Assembly: GCF_000698575.1 (NCBI RefSeq)
Contig: NZ_JFHD01000009.1
Coordinates: forward strand, 62,001 to 126,000
Direction: 5' to 3'
From: Caballeronia zhejiangensis
GTDB taxonomy: Bacteria > Pseudomonadota > Gammaproteobacteria > Burkholderiales > Burkholderiaceae
Length of the DNA: 64,000 nucleotides
A program made the translations under genes and the position numbers. Within the stretch, counting starts at the first letter, position 1; each line of letters starts with the position of its first letter. Positions 1 to 7,627 of this stretch are shown in pieces. The notes beneath the pieces are model-generated. The model had not been told where the DNA came from, ran no database searches, and saw only the letters and a list, made by a program, of their open reading frames with translations.

Positions 1-1
1 A

Positions 2-574
2 TATCTGCGCGAGATCACCGGCGCGGATTTCACGGCGAAGGATTACCGGACGTGGGCGGGCAGCGTGTTCGCGCTCGCGGCGCTGAGAAAGCTGAAATGG
101 GAGACGGTGACCGAGGCGCGCAAGCATGTCGTCGGCACGGTGAAGGAAGTCGCGCAACTGCTGCGCAATACGCCCGCCGTGTGCCGCAAATGCTATGTGC
201 ATCCGGCCGTGATCGAGGCGTTCGAAGCCGGCGAGCTCGCCGAATCGATGCCCGCGTCGCGCCGTCACGGTCTCAAGACCGATGAAGCCGCGCTCGCGAT
301 CTTCCTCGAAAAGGAAGCGAAACGCCGCACGCGCGAGGCGGCGCGCAAGAACCGCAAAGGCGCGACGCCAAGCGACGCGCGCCTGACCCGGCTGCTCGGC
401 GAATCGAGCCGCAAGGCGCGCGCGGGTGCGCTGAAATCGAGCGGCAAGAACGCGGCGTCGCAGGCGCTCGAGCAGGTCGGCAAGAAAGCGGCGAGAAAGG
501 CGGCGCGCCCGGCGTCGAAGAAGCTCTCGCGCACGCGCACCGAAACGGCTGTGGCGATCGGCTCGGGAAGGTGA
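2..574 (+). CDS. DNA topoisomerase IB, C-terminal part (partial)
   Basis: The reading frame is open from the window edge, so the N-terminus is missing. The visible 190 residues start inside the catalytic domain: the segment around TAKDYRTWAG and the later CYVHP motif match the bacterial/poxvirus-like type IB topoisomerase core. The Tyr of CYVHP is the expected nucleophile that forms the 3'-phosphotyrosyl link with DNA. After it comes a long Ala/Lys/Arg-rich tail of about 100 residues, common in Burkholderia versions and probably a non-specific DNA-binding extension. The enzyme relaxes supercoils without ATP. It ends 13 bases before the convergent RES gene. Confidence 0.88.
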   Translation, partial: YLREITGADFTAKDYRTWAGSVFALAALRKLKWETVTEARKHVVGTVKEVAQLLRNTPAVCRKCYVHPAVIEAFEAGELAESMPASRRHGLKTDEAALAIFLEKEAKRRTREAARKNRKGATPSDARLTRLLGESSRKARAGALKSSGKNAASQALEQVGKKAARKAARPASKKLSRTRTETAVAIGSGR

Positions 575-587
575 AACGTTTGCCCGT

Positions 588-1319
588 TCAGCCGACCTGA
601 TTCAGCTCGAACACGTAGTCGATCGCCTCGCCGTTCCAGTTGTATTCGAGATACGCCGCGTGCCGGCAGTCGCGCAGCATCGTCGTGCGCAGGGCGGCGA
701 GGCATTCGCCCTGCGGATCGCGCACCGAGGGATACACGATCCCCGGCGCACCGGCCGCCCGCACCGCGCGTCCGAGCGCCTTGCCCGGGCCGTAGTCGTC
801 CGGCGCGAGGATGCGCGGATCGAGGCCCGTTCGCGCGATCGCGTCGCCGCGCAGATCGACGACATCGCCGTGCGCGCGCACTGTGTAGAGACGCATCTGC
901 TGGCGCGTCGGCGCTTCGTTCGTCGCGGCGAGAAAAAGCCCGGAGTGATAGCGCGTTTCCGCGATCGCCGTCTGCCGCTCGCGGCCGCAGTAAAACACGC
1001 CGTAGCTGCCGTCCGAGAAACGGCTGCCGTTCGGATTCAGATGCGTGAACGCCGCCATGATCGGCCCGCAGCCCGGCCCGAAACAGCGCTCTTCCGCGGG
1101 CACGAGATCGAGTTCGCCGATTTCGGTGCGCAGGCGGTCGTTGGTCATCGCCTCCAGTGCGTAGAGCGCTTCGAAATCCTGCGGCGACGCCACGCGATCG
1201 AAGAGATTGACGGCAGGAAAGCGCGTGGGAATCACGCGATACGCCGGCGACCAGTCGAGCAGACTGTGCGGCCACTGTTCGCGCCAGTTCGGTGTGTCCT
1301 TGCTGAATGCAATTCCCAT
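588..1319 (-). CDS. RES-domain toxin of a RES/Xre toxin-antitoxin pair
   Basis: This 243-residue protein has the RES-domain signature: Arg28 in AYRV, Glu121 in AIAETRYH and Ser198 in YPSVRD, the three residues that name the family. Characterised RES toxins (MbcT, ParT) attack NAD+ or ADP-ribosylate a target enzyme and arrest growth. The start was placed at MGIAF because its ATG shares one base with the TGA of the upstream antitoxin gene (TGATG), a translational coupling typical of such pairs. A longer in-frame extension upstream only repeats antitoxin DNA in another frame. Which of the two chemistries applies cannot be told. Confidence 0.85.
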   Translation of the reverse strand: MGIAFSKDTPNWREQWPHSLLDWSPAYRVIPTRFPAVNLFDRVASPQDFEALYALEAMTNDRLRTEIGELDLVPAEERCFGPGCGPIMAAFTHLNPNGSRFSDGSYGVFYCGRERQTAIAETRYHSGLFLAATNEAPTRQQMRLYTVRAHGDVVDLRGDAIARTGLDPRILAPDDYGPGKALGRAVRAAGAPGIVYPSVRDPQGECLAALRTTMLRDCRHAAYLEYNWNGEAIDYVFELNQVG

Positions 1320-1756
1320 CACGCCCAGCCGCCCCGCATCGCGTCGAGATATTGGCGCACGGCGACGAGATCGCTGATATTGCCCGCCAGCAGCCGATCG
1401 AGCGCCGGACGCCCGCCGAACGGCGGCGCGGCATTGGGGCGGCGGATCCAGGTATCGGCGGCTTTCGGATCGGGGAGAAGGATTTGCAGCGCCTTGTAGA
1501 TGCCGAGAATCAGCGAAAGGCGCTCGAGCGTGTCGCGAGCGAGGCGGGCGGATTCGGGGTCCTGCTTCCATTTGAAATAGGTGGAGCGCCCCGGCGAGCC
1601 GAGCAGCGTGATCTGCTCCTCGGCGGATAGCGCCCAGTCGCGGGCGATATTGAAGAAGGCGCGTAGACCGGCAGCGGATAGATCACCCGAATCCAGCGCC
1701 GGACGCGGCACCGGACGGCCGGCCGACGCATGTTCGGCGCGTGCGGCGTTGGGCAT
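1319..1756 (-). CDS. Xre/MbcA/ParS-type antitoxin (DUF2384)
   Basis: The 145-residue protein precedes the RES toxin and overlaps it by one base. The middle part (FFNIARDWALSAEEQITLLG) has the Xre-like helix-turn-helix layout and the C-terminus (LGIYKALQILLPDP onward) matches the DUF2384 toxin-binding domain that plugs the RES active site. The start was set at MPNAARAEH, which has a GGAG about ten bases upstream; an earlier Met fifteen codons upstream is unlikely. Antitoxins of this class usually repress their own operon, and an imperfect inverted repeat lies in the promoter region. Confidence 0.83.
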   Translation of the reverse strand: MPNAARAEHASAGRPVPRPALDSGDLSAAGLRAFFNIARDWALSAEEQITLLGSPGRSTYFKWKQDPESARLARDTLERLSLILGIYKALQILLPDPKAADTWIRRPNAAPPFGGRPALDRLLAGNISDLVAVRQYLDAMRGGWA

Positions 1757-1790
1757 GTCGTTAAGTCTCCAAAGGAACTTTGCAATAATA

Positions 1791-1810
1791 TTAGTCCACA
1801 TTCGGATTAA
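1791..1810. promoter_or_regulatory. Imperfect inverted repeat upstream of the RES/Xre operon
   Basis: The sequence ttagtccacattcggattaa has 7-base arms TTAGTCC/GGATTAA with one mismatch around a 6-base spacer. It lies 35 bases upstream of the antitoxin start, next to a possible -10 (TATTAT read on the minus strand). It is a plausible autorepression operator; this is inferred from position and symmetry only. Confidence 0.4.
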
Positions 1811-1849
1811 TGCAAGCCCGCCATGCGCTTTTTGACTCGAAGCGCCGGA

Positions 1850-2122
1850 TCAGTCTTCGTCGTCGGTCGGGCCGTAGCGGCGGCCCGGTACGTGGGATTT
1901 GAGCGCATCGGCGATTTGCGACGGCGTGCAGTCGGCGGGAAAGACGCGTCGCTGCACGCGCTGGTCGGTCTTCGACGCCCATTCGACCATTCGGTAAGGC
2001 GCGCCCCACGGCGGCTCGACCGGCAGGGAAAGACGGCATTCGCGCAGGGTGAGCGCGTATTGTTTGCGCATCGTCGGAGCGAGATTGGCGAAGCTGCGGC
2101 GCGCGGCGGTGTTGGCTGGCAT
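1850..2122 (-). CDS. Conserved-looking hypothetical protein, 90 aa
   Basis: I do not recognise this protein. It has 90 residues, mixed charged composition, no signal peptide and no membrane segment, and ends in an acidic tail (TDDED). The N-terminal half contains MRKQYALTLREC, the C-terminal half PADCTPSQIADALKSH, which looks like a folded soluble protein and not a shadow frame. It has its own gap on both sides and no competing gene on the opposite strand, which is why it is called. Function unknown. Confidence 0.5.
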   Translation of the reverse strand: MPANTAARRSFANLAPTMRKQYALTLRECRLSLPVEPPWGAPYRMVEWASKTDQRVQRRVFPADCTPSQIADALKSHVPGRRYGPTDDED

Positions 2123-2339
2123 GGCACGTTCCTCACGGTGATGGCTCGGCCGTCCGGTGCGGACGGCGGCAACGGAGCCGGATCGCGAGACGAGTGTGTC
2201 GGCGCAGAATTAAGAGGGACTTAATCGCGCGCGACGCCGCATCGATGCGCGGCAAAACGCCGCTGCGAGCCGCCGAAGCCCGATGCATGCGCCGGTCAAG
2301 AGGCGCTTCGGCATTTTCGCCACGACGCGCGCCGCCTGT

Positions 2340-2376
2340 TTGCCACGGCGTCGGCTTACTGTATATTCGTACAGCT
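2340..2376 (+). promoter_or_regulatory. Promoter with a perfect LexA (SOS) box
   Basis: The box at 2357-2376 (tactgtatattcgtacagct) contains CTGT-N8-ACAG exactly, the core of the LexA operator used in Enterobacteria and many betaproteobacteria. A -35 like TTGCCA (2340-2345) and a -10 like TATATT (2362-2367) with a 16-base spacer are seen, so the LexA box covers the -10. The next start codon on the plus strand is at 2399. This predicts DNA-damage induction of the two small genes that follow. Confidence 0.75.
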
Positions 2377-2398
2377 TGTCCGCAACAGGAGCTCGCCG

Positions 2399-2623
2399 AT
2401 GAACCCACGCAACGATCCGCTCGAAGCCGCTGCGCTCGAACGTTTCATGCGCGCGACGCGCGCGGTCAACGCGGCGTTCGACGCCACGCGCGGCGAGCCG
2501 GATTTCGAGCGGGACGGGCGCTCCGTCGCGCGCTCGATCGAGCGTCTCGACGCCGCGTTGCTCGAGCTGGAAACATCCGAGCAGACGCTCGACGCCATCC
2601 TCTCGCGCAGAGCGGGCCACTAA
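2399..2623 (+). CDS. Small acidic protein, predicted SOS-inducible
   Basis: A 74-residue protein without a recognisable domain. It is charged and helical in appearance (RSIERLDAALLELETSEQTLDAIL), with leucine spacing that would suit a short coiled coil or helical hairpin; there is no signal peptide. An AGGAG-like Shine-Dalgarno lies about eight bases before the ATG. It is the first gene behind a perfect LexA box, and a second small gene follows after 17 bases, so the two are probably one transcript induced by DNA damage. I do not assign a function. Confidence 0.65.
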   Translation: MNPRNDPLEAAALERFMRATRAVNAAFDATRGEPDFERDGRSVARSIERLDAALLELETSEQTLDAILSRRAGH

Positions 2624-2640
2624 CCGTTGGAGCGAATCAC

Positions 2641-2949
2641 TTGAAGCGCGTATTCCTGATCGTCGTTCTTCTGATCGGCTCGTCGTCGCTTTTTGCGGCC
2701 GAGCGCTACACGGAAGTCTGGAATCCTCCCGAAGCACAGTCCGTCAAGGGCAAGAGCAAGACGCACGCGGCGCCGCAGACGGCAGCCAAAAAGAAGCACA
2801 AGAGCGCCACGTCCGTGAAGCAGGTCGCCGATAAAGCCGCTATCGAACAGGCGCCGGTCACGCCGCGTTCGAAGGCATCGTCGCCGAAGCAGAGCGAGCC
2901 GGTCATCCCGCGCAAGATCGAGCCGAACGGCCAGGTGATGCGCGTCTAG
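2641..2949 (+). CDS. Small exported protein with signal peptide (TTG start)
   Basis: The gene starts with TTG, supported by GGAG at 2629-2632 eight bases upstream; no ATG fits. The first 20 residues (KRVFLIVVLLIGSSSLFA) form a clear Sec signal peptide, probably cut after FAA. The mature part of about 80 residues is Lys/Ala/Pro/Ser rich, low in complexity and looks disordered (KGKSKTHAAPQTAAKKKHK), ending with a short conserved-looking tail. A strong terminator follows 24 bases after the stop. It likely shares the SOS promoter with the preceding gene. Function unknown; periplasmic location is inferred. Confidence 0.65.
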   Translation: MKRVFLIVVLLIGSSSLFAAERYTEVWNPPEAQSVKGKSKTHAAPQTAAKKKHKSATSVKQVADKAAIEQAPVTPRSKASSPKQSEPVIPRKIEPNGQVMRV

Positions 2950-2972
2950 ACCGCGGCCGCAATCGACAAAAA

Positions 2973-3002
2973 GGGGCGTCCCGCCGGGAGCGCCCCTTTT
3001 TT
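2973..3002 (+). terminator. Rho-independent terminator after the small SOS operon
   Basis: Stem GGGGCG/CGCCCC around a tcccgccgggag loop is followed by six T. It lies just downstream of the exported small protein and closes that transcript. Confidence 0.85.
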
Positions 3003-3031
3003 CTTGCGCGGCCAACAGCAGCCGCGCGATG

Positions 3032-3190
3032 TCACAACCGACCCATCAGCAACAGAACGATCACTACGATCAGCACGACGCCGACGATCCCGCTCGGCCC
3101 GTAGCCCCAACTGCGGCTGTGCGGCCAGGAAGGAATGGCGCCGATCAAGAGCAGGATCAGGATGATCAGCAGTATGGTTCCGATCGTCAT
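3032..3190 (-). CDS. DUF3309 small membrane protein, 52 aa
   Basis: Reading the minus strand from the ATG at 3190 gives a 52-residue protein beginning MTIGTILLIILILLLIGA, then a short polar turn with WPHSRSWGYGPSG and a second hydrophobic stretch ending LLLMGRL. This two-helix hairpin with the WPHSRSWGY centre is the DUF3309 pattern. AAGGAG lies about seven bases upstream of the ATG. It is a tiny inner-membrane protein of unknown role, often seen near stress genes. The opposite-strand reading frame over the same bases is a shadow. Confidence 0.85.
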   Translation of the reverse strand: MTIGTILLIILILLLIGAIPSWPHSRSWGYGPSGIVGVVLIVVIVLLLMGRL

Positions 3191-3462
3191 TTCGACTTCT
3201 CCTTATTCAAATGATCGCGTGACGGATCGGCGTCCGGCGCAGCCTCCCAACTGTCATCGACAGTCATGCGCCGAAGGAGCGGCGGTTCGTGGCCGCCGGC
3301 ACGATCAGTCTTGCGATCGACGACTGCATACGAGCAATGGCCGTGCCAGTAGCGACGAAAGCCCGCGGCATCAGGCATTGCGGGCAGTGAGCGAACGTGC
3401 GCCAGCGCAGACGAATGTCGAAAAGGAGAGGCGAAACGAGGCGGGGCGGGCAAAACTTGCAC
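3191..3462. other. Non-coding stretch between DUF3309 and the pit terminator
   Basis: I see no convincing gene here. A minus-strand frame of 91 codons covers it, but its composition is random-looking and it runs into the DUF3309 start region. The stretch probably holds the promoter for the DUF3309 gene, which I cannot locate with certainty. Confidence 0.4.
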
Positions 3463-3493
3463 GGCGCGCGAAAGCCTTCGCGCGCCGCTTTTT
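3463..3493. terminator. Hairpin at the end of the phosphate transporter gene
   Basis: A 10-bp perfect stem (GGCGCGCGAA/TTCGCGCGCC) with a 4-base loop and a T5 tract on the plus strand (3489-3493). It sits 16 bases past the stop of the minus-strand pit gene, so it probably ends that transcript although its best U tract points the other way. Confidence 0.55.
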
Positions 3494-3508
3494 ACGCAAG
3501 CGATCCGC

Positions 3509-5095
3509 TCAGAATAGGCCGCGGAACGCCCAGAACAGCAGGCCCGCGAGCGCGATCGAAACCGGCAGCGTCAGGATCCACGCGAGCGCGAGGCTGCGCA
3601 CGGTGCGCCATTGCAGGCCGGAGCCGTTCGCGGCCATCGTGCCCGCGACGCCCGACGACAGCACGTGCGTCGTGCTGACGGGCAAGCCGTAGACATCGGC
3701 GGCGCCGATGGTCAGCATCGCAACGAGTTCCGCCGACGCGCCTTGTCCGTACGTCAGATGCGTCTTGCCGATGCGCTCGCCGACCGTCACGACGATCCGC
3801 TTCCACCCGACCATCGTGCCCAATCCGAGCGCGACGGCGACGGCGACCTTCACCCACGTCGGGATGAACTTCGTCGCGTGGTCGAGCTGCTTCTTGTAGT
3901 TGCCGAGCACGGCGTCGTCGTCCTTGGAAAAGGCGGGCGCTTTCTGCTTCTCCATGATGCGCAGCGCCTCCGACGCGATGTACATCTCGTTGCGCACGTT
4001 GCGGACGTTGCCCTGCGGCACTTCGGCCATCGTTTGGCTCGGGCGGATCTGCGCTTCGATCGAGTCGACGACGCGCTTCAGCGACGCGATCGTGTCCGGC
4101 GCGAGCGTCTTCGTCTGCACGTATTTCTCGACCTGGGCGCGCGCGTCGGCGGCGGGCGGAGCGCCGTTGCTGTAGCGCTGCAATACGTCCGATGCGCTGC
4201 GGCTCACCGCGACGAACGTCTGCGTTTCGCTCGCCGTCACGGCCTTGTTCAGCGCGTAGGCGGTCGGCACGGTGCCGATCAGGATCAGCATGATGAGGCC
4301 CATGCCTTTCTGGCCATCGTTCGAGCCGTGCGCGAACGACACGCCCGTGCATGTCAGGATCAGCAGACAGCGGATCCAGAACGGCGGCGGCGTGTTCTTC
4401 TCCGGCTCTTTGTAGAGCGCGGGCACGCGCACGACGAGCTTCAGCACGTAAAGCAGAAAACCCGCGAGGATGAAGCCGACGAGCGGCGAAAACAGCAGCG
4501 ACTTGCCGACGGACATCGCCTGGCTCCAGTCGACGCCCGACGTGCCGTTCGTGCCGTGCAACATCTGGTTCATGAGGCCGACGCCGATCACCGAGCCGAT
4601 CAGCGTATGCGAACTCGACGACGGCAGGCCGAGCGCCCAGGTGCCGAGATTCCAGATGATCGCCGCGATGAGGAGCGCGAAGACCATCGCGAAGCCCTGC
4701 GAACTGCCGACGCCGATGATCAGTTCCACCGGCAGCAATTGCAGGATGCCGAACGCGACCGCGCCGCTCGAAATCAACACGCCGATGAAATTCCATGCTC
4801 CCGACCAGACTACCGCTAAGTTTGGCGTCAACGAGTGCGTGTAAATTACAGTGGCGACAGCATTCGCCGTGTCATGAAAACCGTTGACGAATTCGAAGCC
4901 GAGCGCAATCAGGAGCGCGACGCCGAGCAGAATGTATGGAAACGCCGACGATTCGCGCACCGGCGCGAGATCTTCGAGCAGATGCAGGACGCAGTACACC
5001 GCGCCCGCGCCGATGGCAAGCAGAAAGAGCAGTAGCGCGAGGCGTTGTCCGAGCGTGCGGCCCGTCTGGGATTGAGGAAAGGCAATCTGGTTCAT
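3509..5095 (-). CDS. pit: Inorganic phosphate transporter, PiT family
   Basis: This 528-residue integral membrane protein carries both halves of the PiT family. The N-terminal signature FEFVNGFHDTANAVATVI is at residues 68-85, GLPSSSSHTLIGSVIG near 160, and the C-terminal repeat YGLPVSTTHVLSSGVAG near 470. A long hydrophilic loop of about 170 residues separates the halves. PiT carriers import metal-phosphate complexes with protons at low affinity. It stands alone, with a hairpin after its stop, and no pho regulator or PhoU-like gene is adjacent. The extra Met codons inside the first helix are too late to be starts. Confidence 0.93.
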   Translation of the reverse strand: MNQIAFPQSQTGRTLGQRLALLLFLLAIGAGAVYCVLHLLEDLAPVRESSAFPYILLGVALLIALGFEFVNGFHDTANAVATVIYTHSLTPNLAVVWSGAWNFIGVLISSGAVAFGILQLLPVELIIGVGSSQGFAMVFALLIAAIIWNLGTWALGLPSSSSHTLIGSVIGVGLMNQMLHGTNGTSGVDWSQAMSVGKSLLFSPLVGFILAGFLLYVLKLVVRVPALYKEPEKNTPPPFWIRCLLILTCTGVSFAHGSNDGQKGMGLIMLILIGTVPTAYALNKAVTASETQTFVAVSRSASDVLQRYSNGAPPAADARAQVEKYVQTKTLAPDTIASLKRVVDSIEAQIRPSQTMAEVPQGNVRNVRNEMYIASEALRIMEKQKAPAFSKDDDAVLGNYKKQLDHATKFIPTWVKVAVAVALGLGTMVGWKRIVVTVGERIGKTHLTYGQGASAELVAMLTIGAADVYGLPVSTTHVLSSGVAGTMAANGSGLQWRTVRSLALAWILTLPVSIALAGLLFWAFRGLF

Positions 5096-5277
5096 GAACG
5101 CGTCCTTGGGGCTGGTCCTGCGCGAGGTCGTATCGGAAAGGTGAAAAAGCAGACGAGAAGCGTTTCAGAAGCTCAAATGGGCATGTTTCCCGGCGCGTGT
5201 GTCGATTTCATGAATCGGGAAACGGCAGCCATTTCGTATGAATTGACGGGCGGCGTCAGATCGCCCGGGGAGACTTC

Positions 5278-6735
5278 ATGACGATGTGGATCGAGGTGAC
5301 GCTGCACGCGCATCGATCGGACGATGGAGCCGAGGACGCGCTGCATCGCGTGGCCGCATTCGCGGGCGCGGAACCCGTCCGGACGCGCTTCACGACGCGC
5401 GAGATTCCGCTGAAAACGCCGCGATGGCGGTTGTCGATCGAAACGCTCGAGGGCGCGCGCACGCTGTGCGCCGTGCAAAAAGAGAGCGTGCCGATGCCCG
5501 GCTTCACGCGCTATCGGACTTTCGCGCGGCCTGCGGGTGAGGATCTGGCGGCGTCGCTGATCGAATTCGCGCATGCCGACGACGCGCTCGCCGAGCCGCT
5601 CGCGAACGCGCATCGGGATATGGCGGCGGACTCGGAAGCCGGGCGCGAGATCGAACGCATCGAACGGCGCGTCGATGCCGGCGGCGCGGACATTCTCGCG
5701 TCGCTCGAAACTTCGGAAGGGGAACCGCCGATCTTGCGGCTCGCGGCGCCCGCGCTGAACGGCGCGCTGGACGCCGTCTTCGGGCTCGCGGGCGAGGTGA
5801 TCGACGCCGCGCCGTTGTTCATCGCGCCGGACGACGAGCACGCATCGCAAGCGGAACCTGTGCATGCCGCGAAACTCGACCTGCCGCGCACGGCGACGCG
5901 CCGCGAAGCGTTCGTCGCCATCGCGGCGTCGGTGGCGGGGCAGTGGTTCGGCAACGCGGCCGCGTCGCGCGCGGGTCTGGGCGACGAGCACGTGCATCAG
6001 TTGCGCGTCGCGCAGCGTCGGCTGAAGACGCTGCTGAAGCTCTTTCGCGACGATATCGACGACACGTGGAATGCGCGCATCGCGCCCGATCTGAAGTGGT
6101 TCGGCGACCTGCTCGCCGATGCACGCGACTGGGACGTCTTCACCGACAGGACGCTGCCTGCCTACGCCGAATCGGACGACGACGCCGCGCGCTGGCAACC
6201 GGTCATCGCCGCTGCGGACGTGAAGCGCCGCGTCGCGCGCGACAACGTGCACGACGCGCTGGCGTCGAAGCGCCATGCACGCCTGATGCTCGCGTTCGTC
6301 GAATGGCTCGCGCGGTTCTCATCGCAGGAAGACGAGTCGCCGATGCGCTTTGTCAGCTTTGCCGAAAAACGCATCCGCAAGGACTACCGGCGTATCGCGC
6401 GCGCGCCCGATCTCGCGTCGCTCGAAGCGCATGAGCGGCATCGCGTCCGCATCCATGCCAAGCGCCTGCGATATGCGCTCGAATTCTTCCGCTCGGTGAC
6501 GTCGCGGAGAACGCGTACCGACACGGCGAAGCTGCTCGGCGAATTGCAGACGGTGCTCGGCGAAGCAAACGATGCAGCCGTCGCCGCCGATCGGCTCGCG
6601 GCGCTCCCCGAAGCCACCGATTATCAGCGCGGTTTCGCGCGGGCCTGGGGTGCGGCGTCGGCGCGCAAGGACGCGCGCGAAGGCGAGCGGCTGCTGCGTT
6701 CGATGCACCGTCCGCGTGTGAAGGCATCGATATAA
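5278..6735 (+). CDS. CHAD-domain protein (CYTH-like N-terminus)
   Basis: A 485-residue protein. From about residue 200 onward it has the CHAD alpha-helical domain, with the conserved basic motif HVHQLRVAQRRLKTLLKLF near 240 and the second-half repeat HRVRIHAKRLRYALEFF near 390. CHAD domains bind inorganic polyphosphate through such His/Arg/Lys pockets. The first 200 residues resemble a degenerate CYTH (triphosphate tunnel) domain, but the family ExExK motif is not clear, so activity there is doubtful. It lies back to back with the phosphate transporter, which fits a phosphate/polyphosphate link. An alternative ATG is two codons downstream. Confidence 0.8.
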   Translation: MTMWIEVTLHAHRSDDGAEDALHRVAAFAGAEPVRTRFTTREIPLKTPRWRLSIETLEGARTLCAVQKESVPMPGFTRYRTFARPAGEDLAASLIEFAHADDALAEPLANAHRDMAADSEAGREIERIERRVDAGGADILASLETSEGEPPILRLAAPALNGALDAVFGLAGEVIDAAPLFIAPDDEHASQAEPVHAAKLDLPRTATRREAFVAIAASVAGQWFGNAAASRAGLGDEHVHQLRVAQRRLKTLLKLFRDDIDDTWNARIAPDLKWFGDLLADARDWDVFTDRTLPAYAESDDDAARWQPVIAAADVKRRVARDNVHDALASKRHARLMLAFVEWLARFSSQEDESPMRFVSFAEKRIRKDYRRIARAPDLASLEAHERHRVRIHAKRLRYALEFFRSVTSRRTRTDTAKLLGELQTVLGEANDAAVAADRLAALPEATDYQRGFARAWGAASARKDAREGERLLRSMHRPRVKASI

Positions 6736-6773
6736 TCCGTCCCATTGTTTCAGCACGATCACAGAGGCTAGAG

Positions 6774-7598
6774 ATGAGTAAAACAGCACCGTCGAAGGTG
6801 CGCGATCCGCTGGAACTCGGTGGCTCCGTATGGCTGCGCAGCGGCACGGAGACGCTCGGGGGCGCGGCGCGCATTGCGCTTCTGGCCGCGATCCGCGACA
6901 CGGGATCGATCACCGCCGCGGCGAAGGCCGTGGGCATGAGCTACAAGGGCGCGTGGGACGCCGTCGACACCATGAACAACCTTGCCGGCGAACCGCTCGT
7001 GACCAGCGCGGCGGGCGGCAAGGGCGGCGGCGGCACAACGCTCACGCCATCAGCGTTGCGTCTCATCGACACGTATCACGCGATCGAACGCGAGCATCGG
7101 AAATTTCTGGAACGGGCGGGCGCGGCCATCGAAGGCTTCGCCCACGATTGGGAACTGATCGGAAGATTGGGAATGAAAACAAGCGCACGCAACCAACTGG
7201 CCGGCAAGGTGACGAAGGTCACGCGTGGAGCGGTGAACGACGAAATCGAACTCGGCTTGCCCGGCGGGCAGACGATCGTCGCGGTCGTCACGCACGAGAG
7301 CACGCAGGCGCTGGGCCTGAAGGAAGGCAGCGATGCGTTCGCGCTTATCAAGGCGTCGTGGGTCATGCTGATGGAAGACACCGGCGCAAAGCTGTCGGCG
7401 CGCAACCAGTTGCGTGGCACGGTTGCCAGTCTGACGAAGGGCGCGGTGAACGCGGAGGTTTCGCTGTCGCTCGACGGCGGCACGACCATCACCGCGATCA
7501 TCACGAACCAGAGCGCGGACACGCTCGGCCTGACGCAAGGTCAGAAGGCCGTTGCGGTGATCAAGGCGTCGAGCGTGATTATCGGCGTGAACGATTAA
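6774..7598 (+). CDS. modE: Molybdate-responsive regulator ModE
   Basis: The 274-residue protein has an N-terminal winged helix (about 25-115, with GSITAAAKAVGMSYKGAWDAVDTMN, the ModE version of the LysR-type HTH) and two tandem TOBE/Mop domains near 137-200 and 208-272, each starting SARNQL.G.V. These bind molybdate or tungstate; the loaded dimer represses molybdate uptake and adjusts Mo-enzyme genes. No mod transport gene lies beside it in this window. It follows the CHAD gene by 38 bases and could share its transcript. Confidence 0.93.
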   Translation: MSKTAPSKVRDPLELGGSVWLRSGTETLGGAARIALLAAIRDTGSITAAAKAVGMSYKGAWDAVDTMNNLAGEPLVTSAAGGKGGGGTTLTPSALRLIDTYHAIEREHRKFLERAGAAIEGFAHDWELIGRLGMKTSARNQLAGKVTKVTRGAVNDEIELGLPGGQTIVAVVTHESTQALGLKEGSDAFALIKASWVMLMEDTGAKLSARNQLRGTVASLTKGAVNAEVSLSLDGGTTITAIITNQSADTLGLTQGQKAVAVIKASSVIIGVND

Positions 7599-7627
7599 GG
7601 CATCATGCAGTGAACGCAGCGGCCGCG

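Noticed and set aside
3029..3214. Plus-strand small frame over the DUF3309 region
   Set aside because: The minus strand encodes a clear DUF3309 protein; the plus-strand peptide is Gln/Asp-rich shadow.
3187..3462. Minus-strand frame of 91 codons between DUF3309 and pit
   Set aside because: Random-looking composition, no ribosome site, and it runs into the DUF3309 upstream region.
3492..4796. Second minus-strand frame of 434 codons within the Pit gene
   Set aside because: Frame-shifted reading of the transporter; Arg-rich and without membrane segments.
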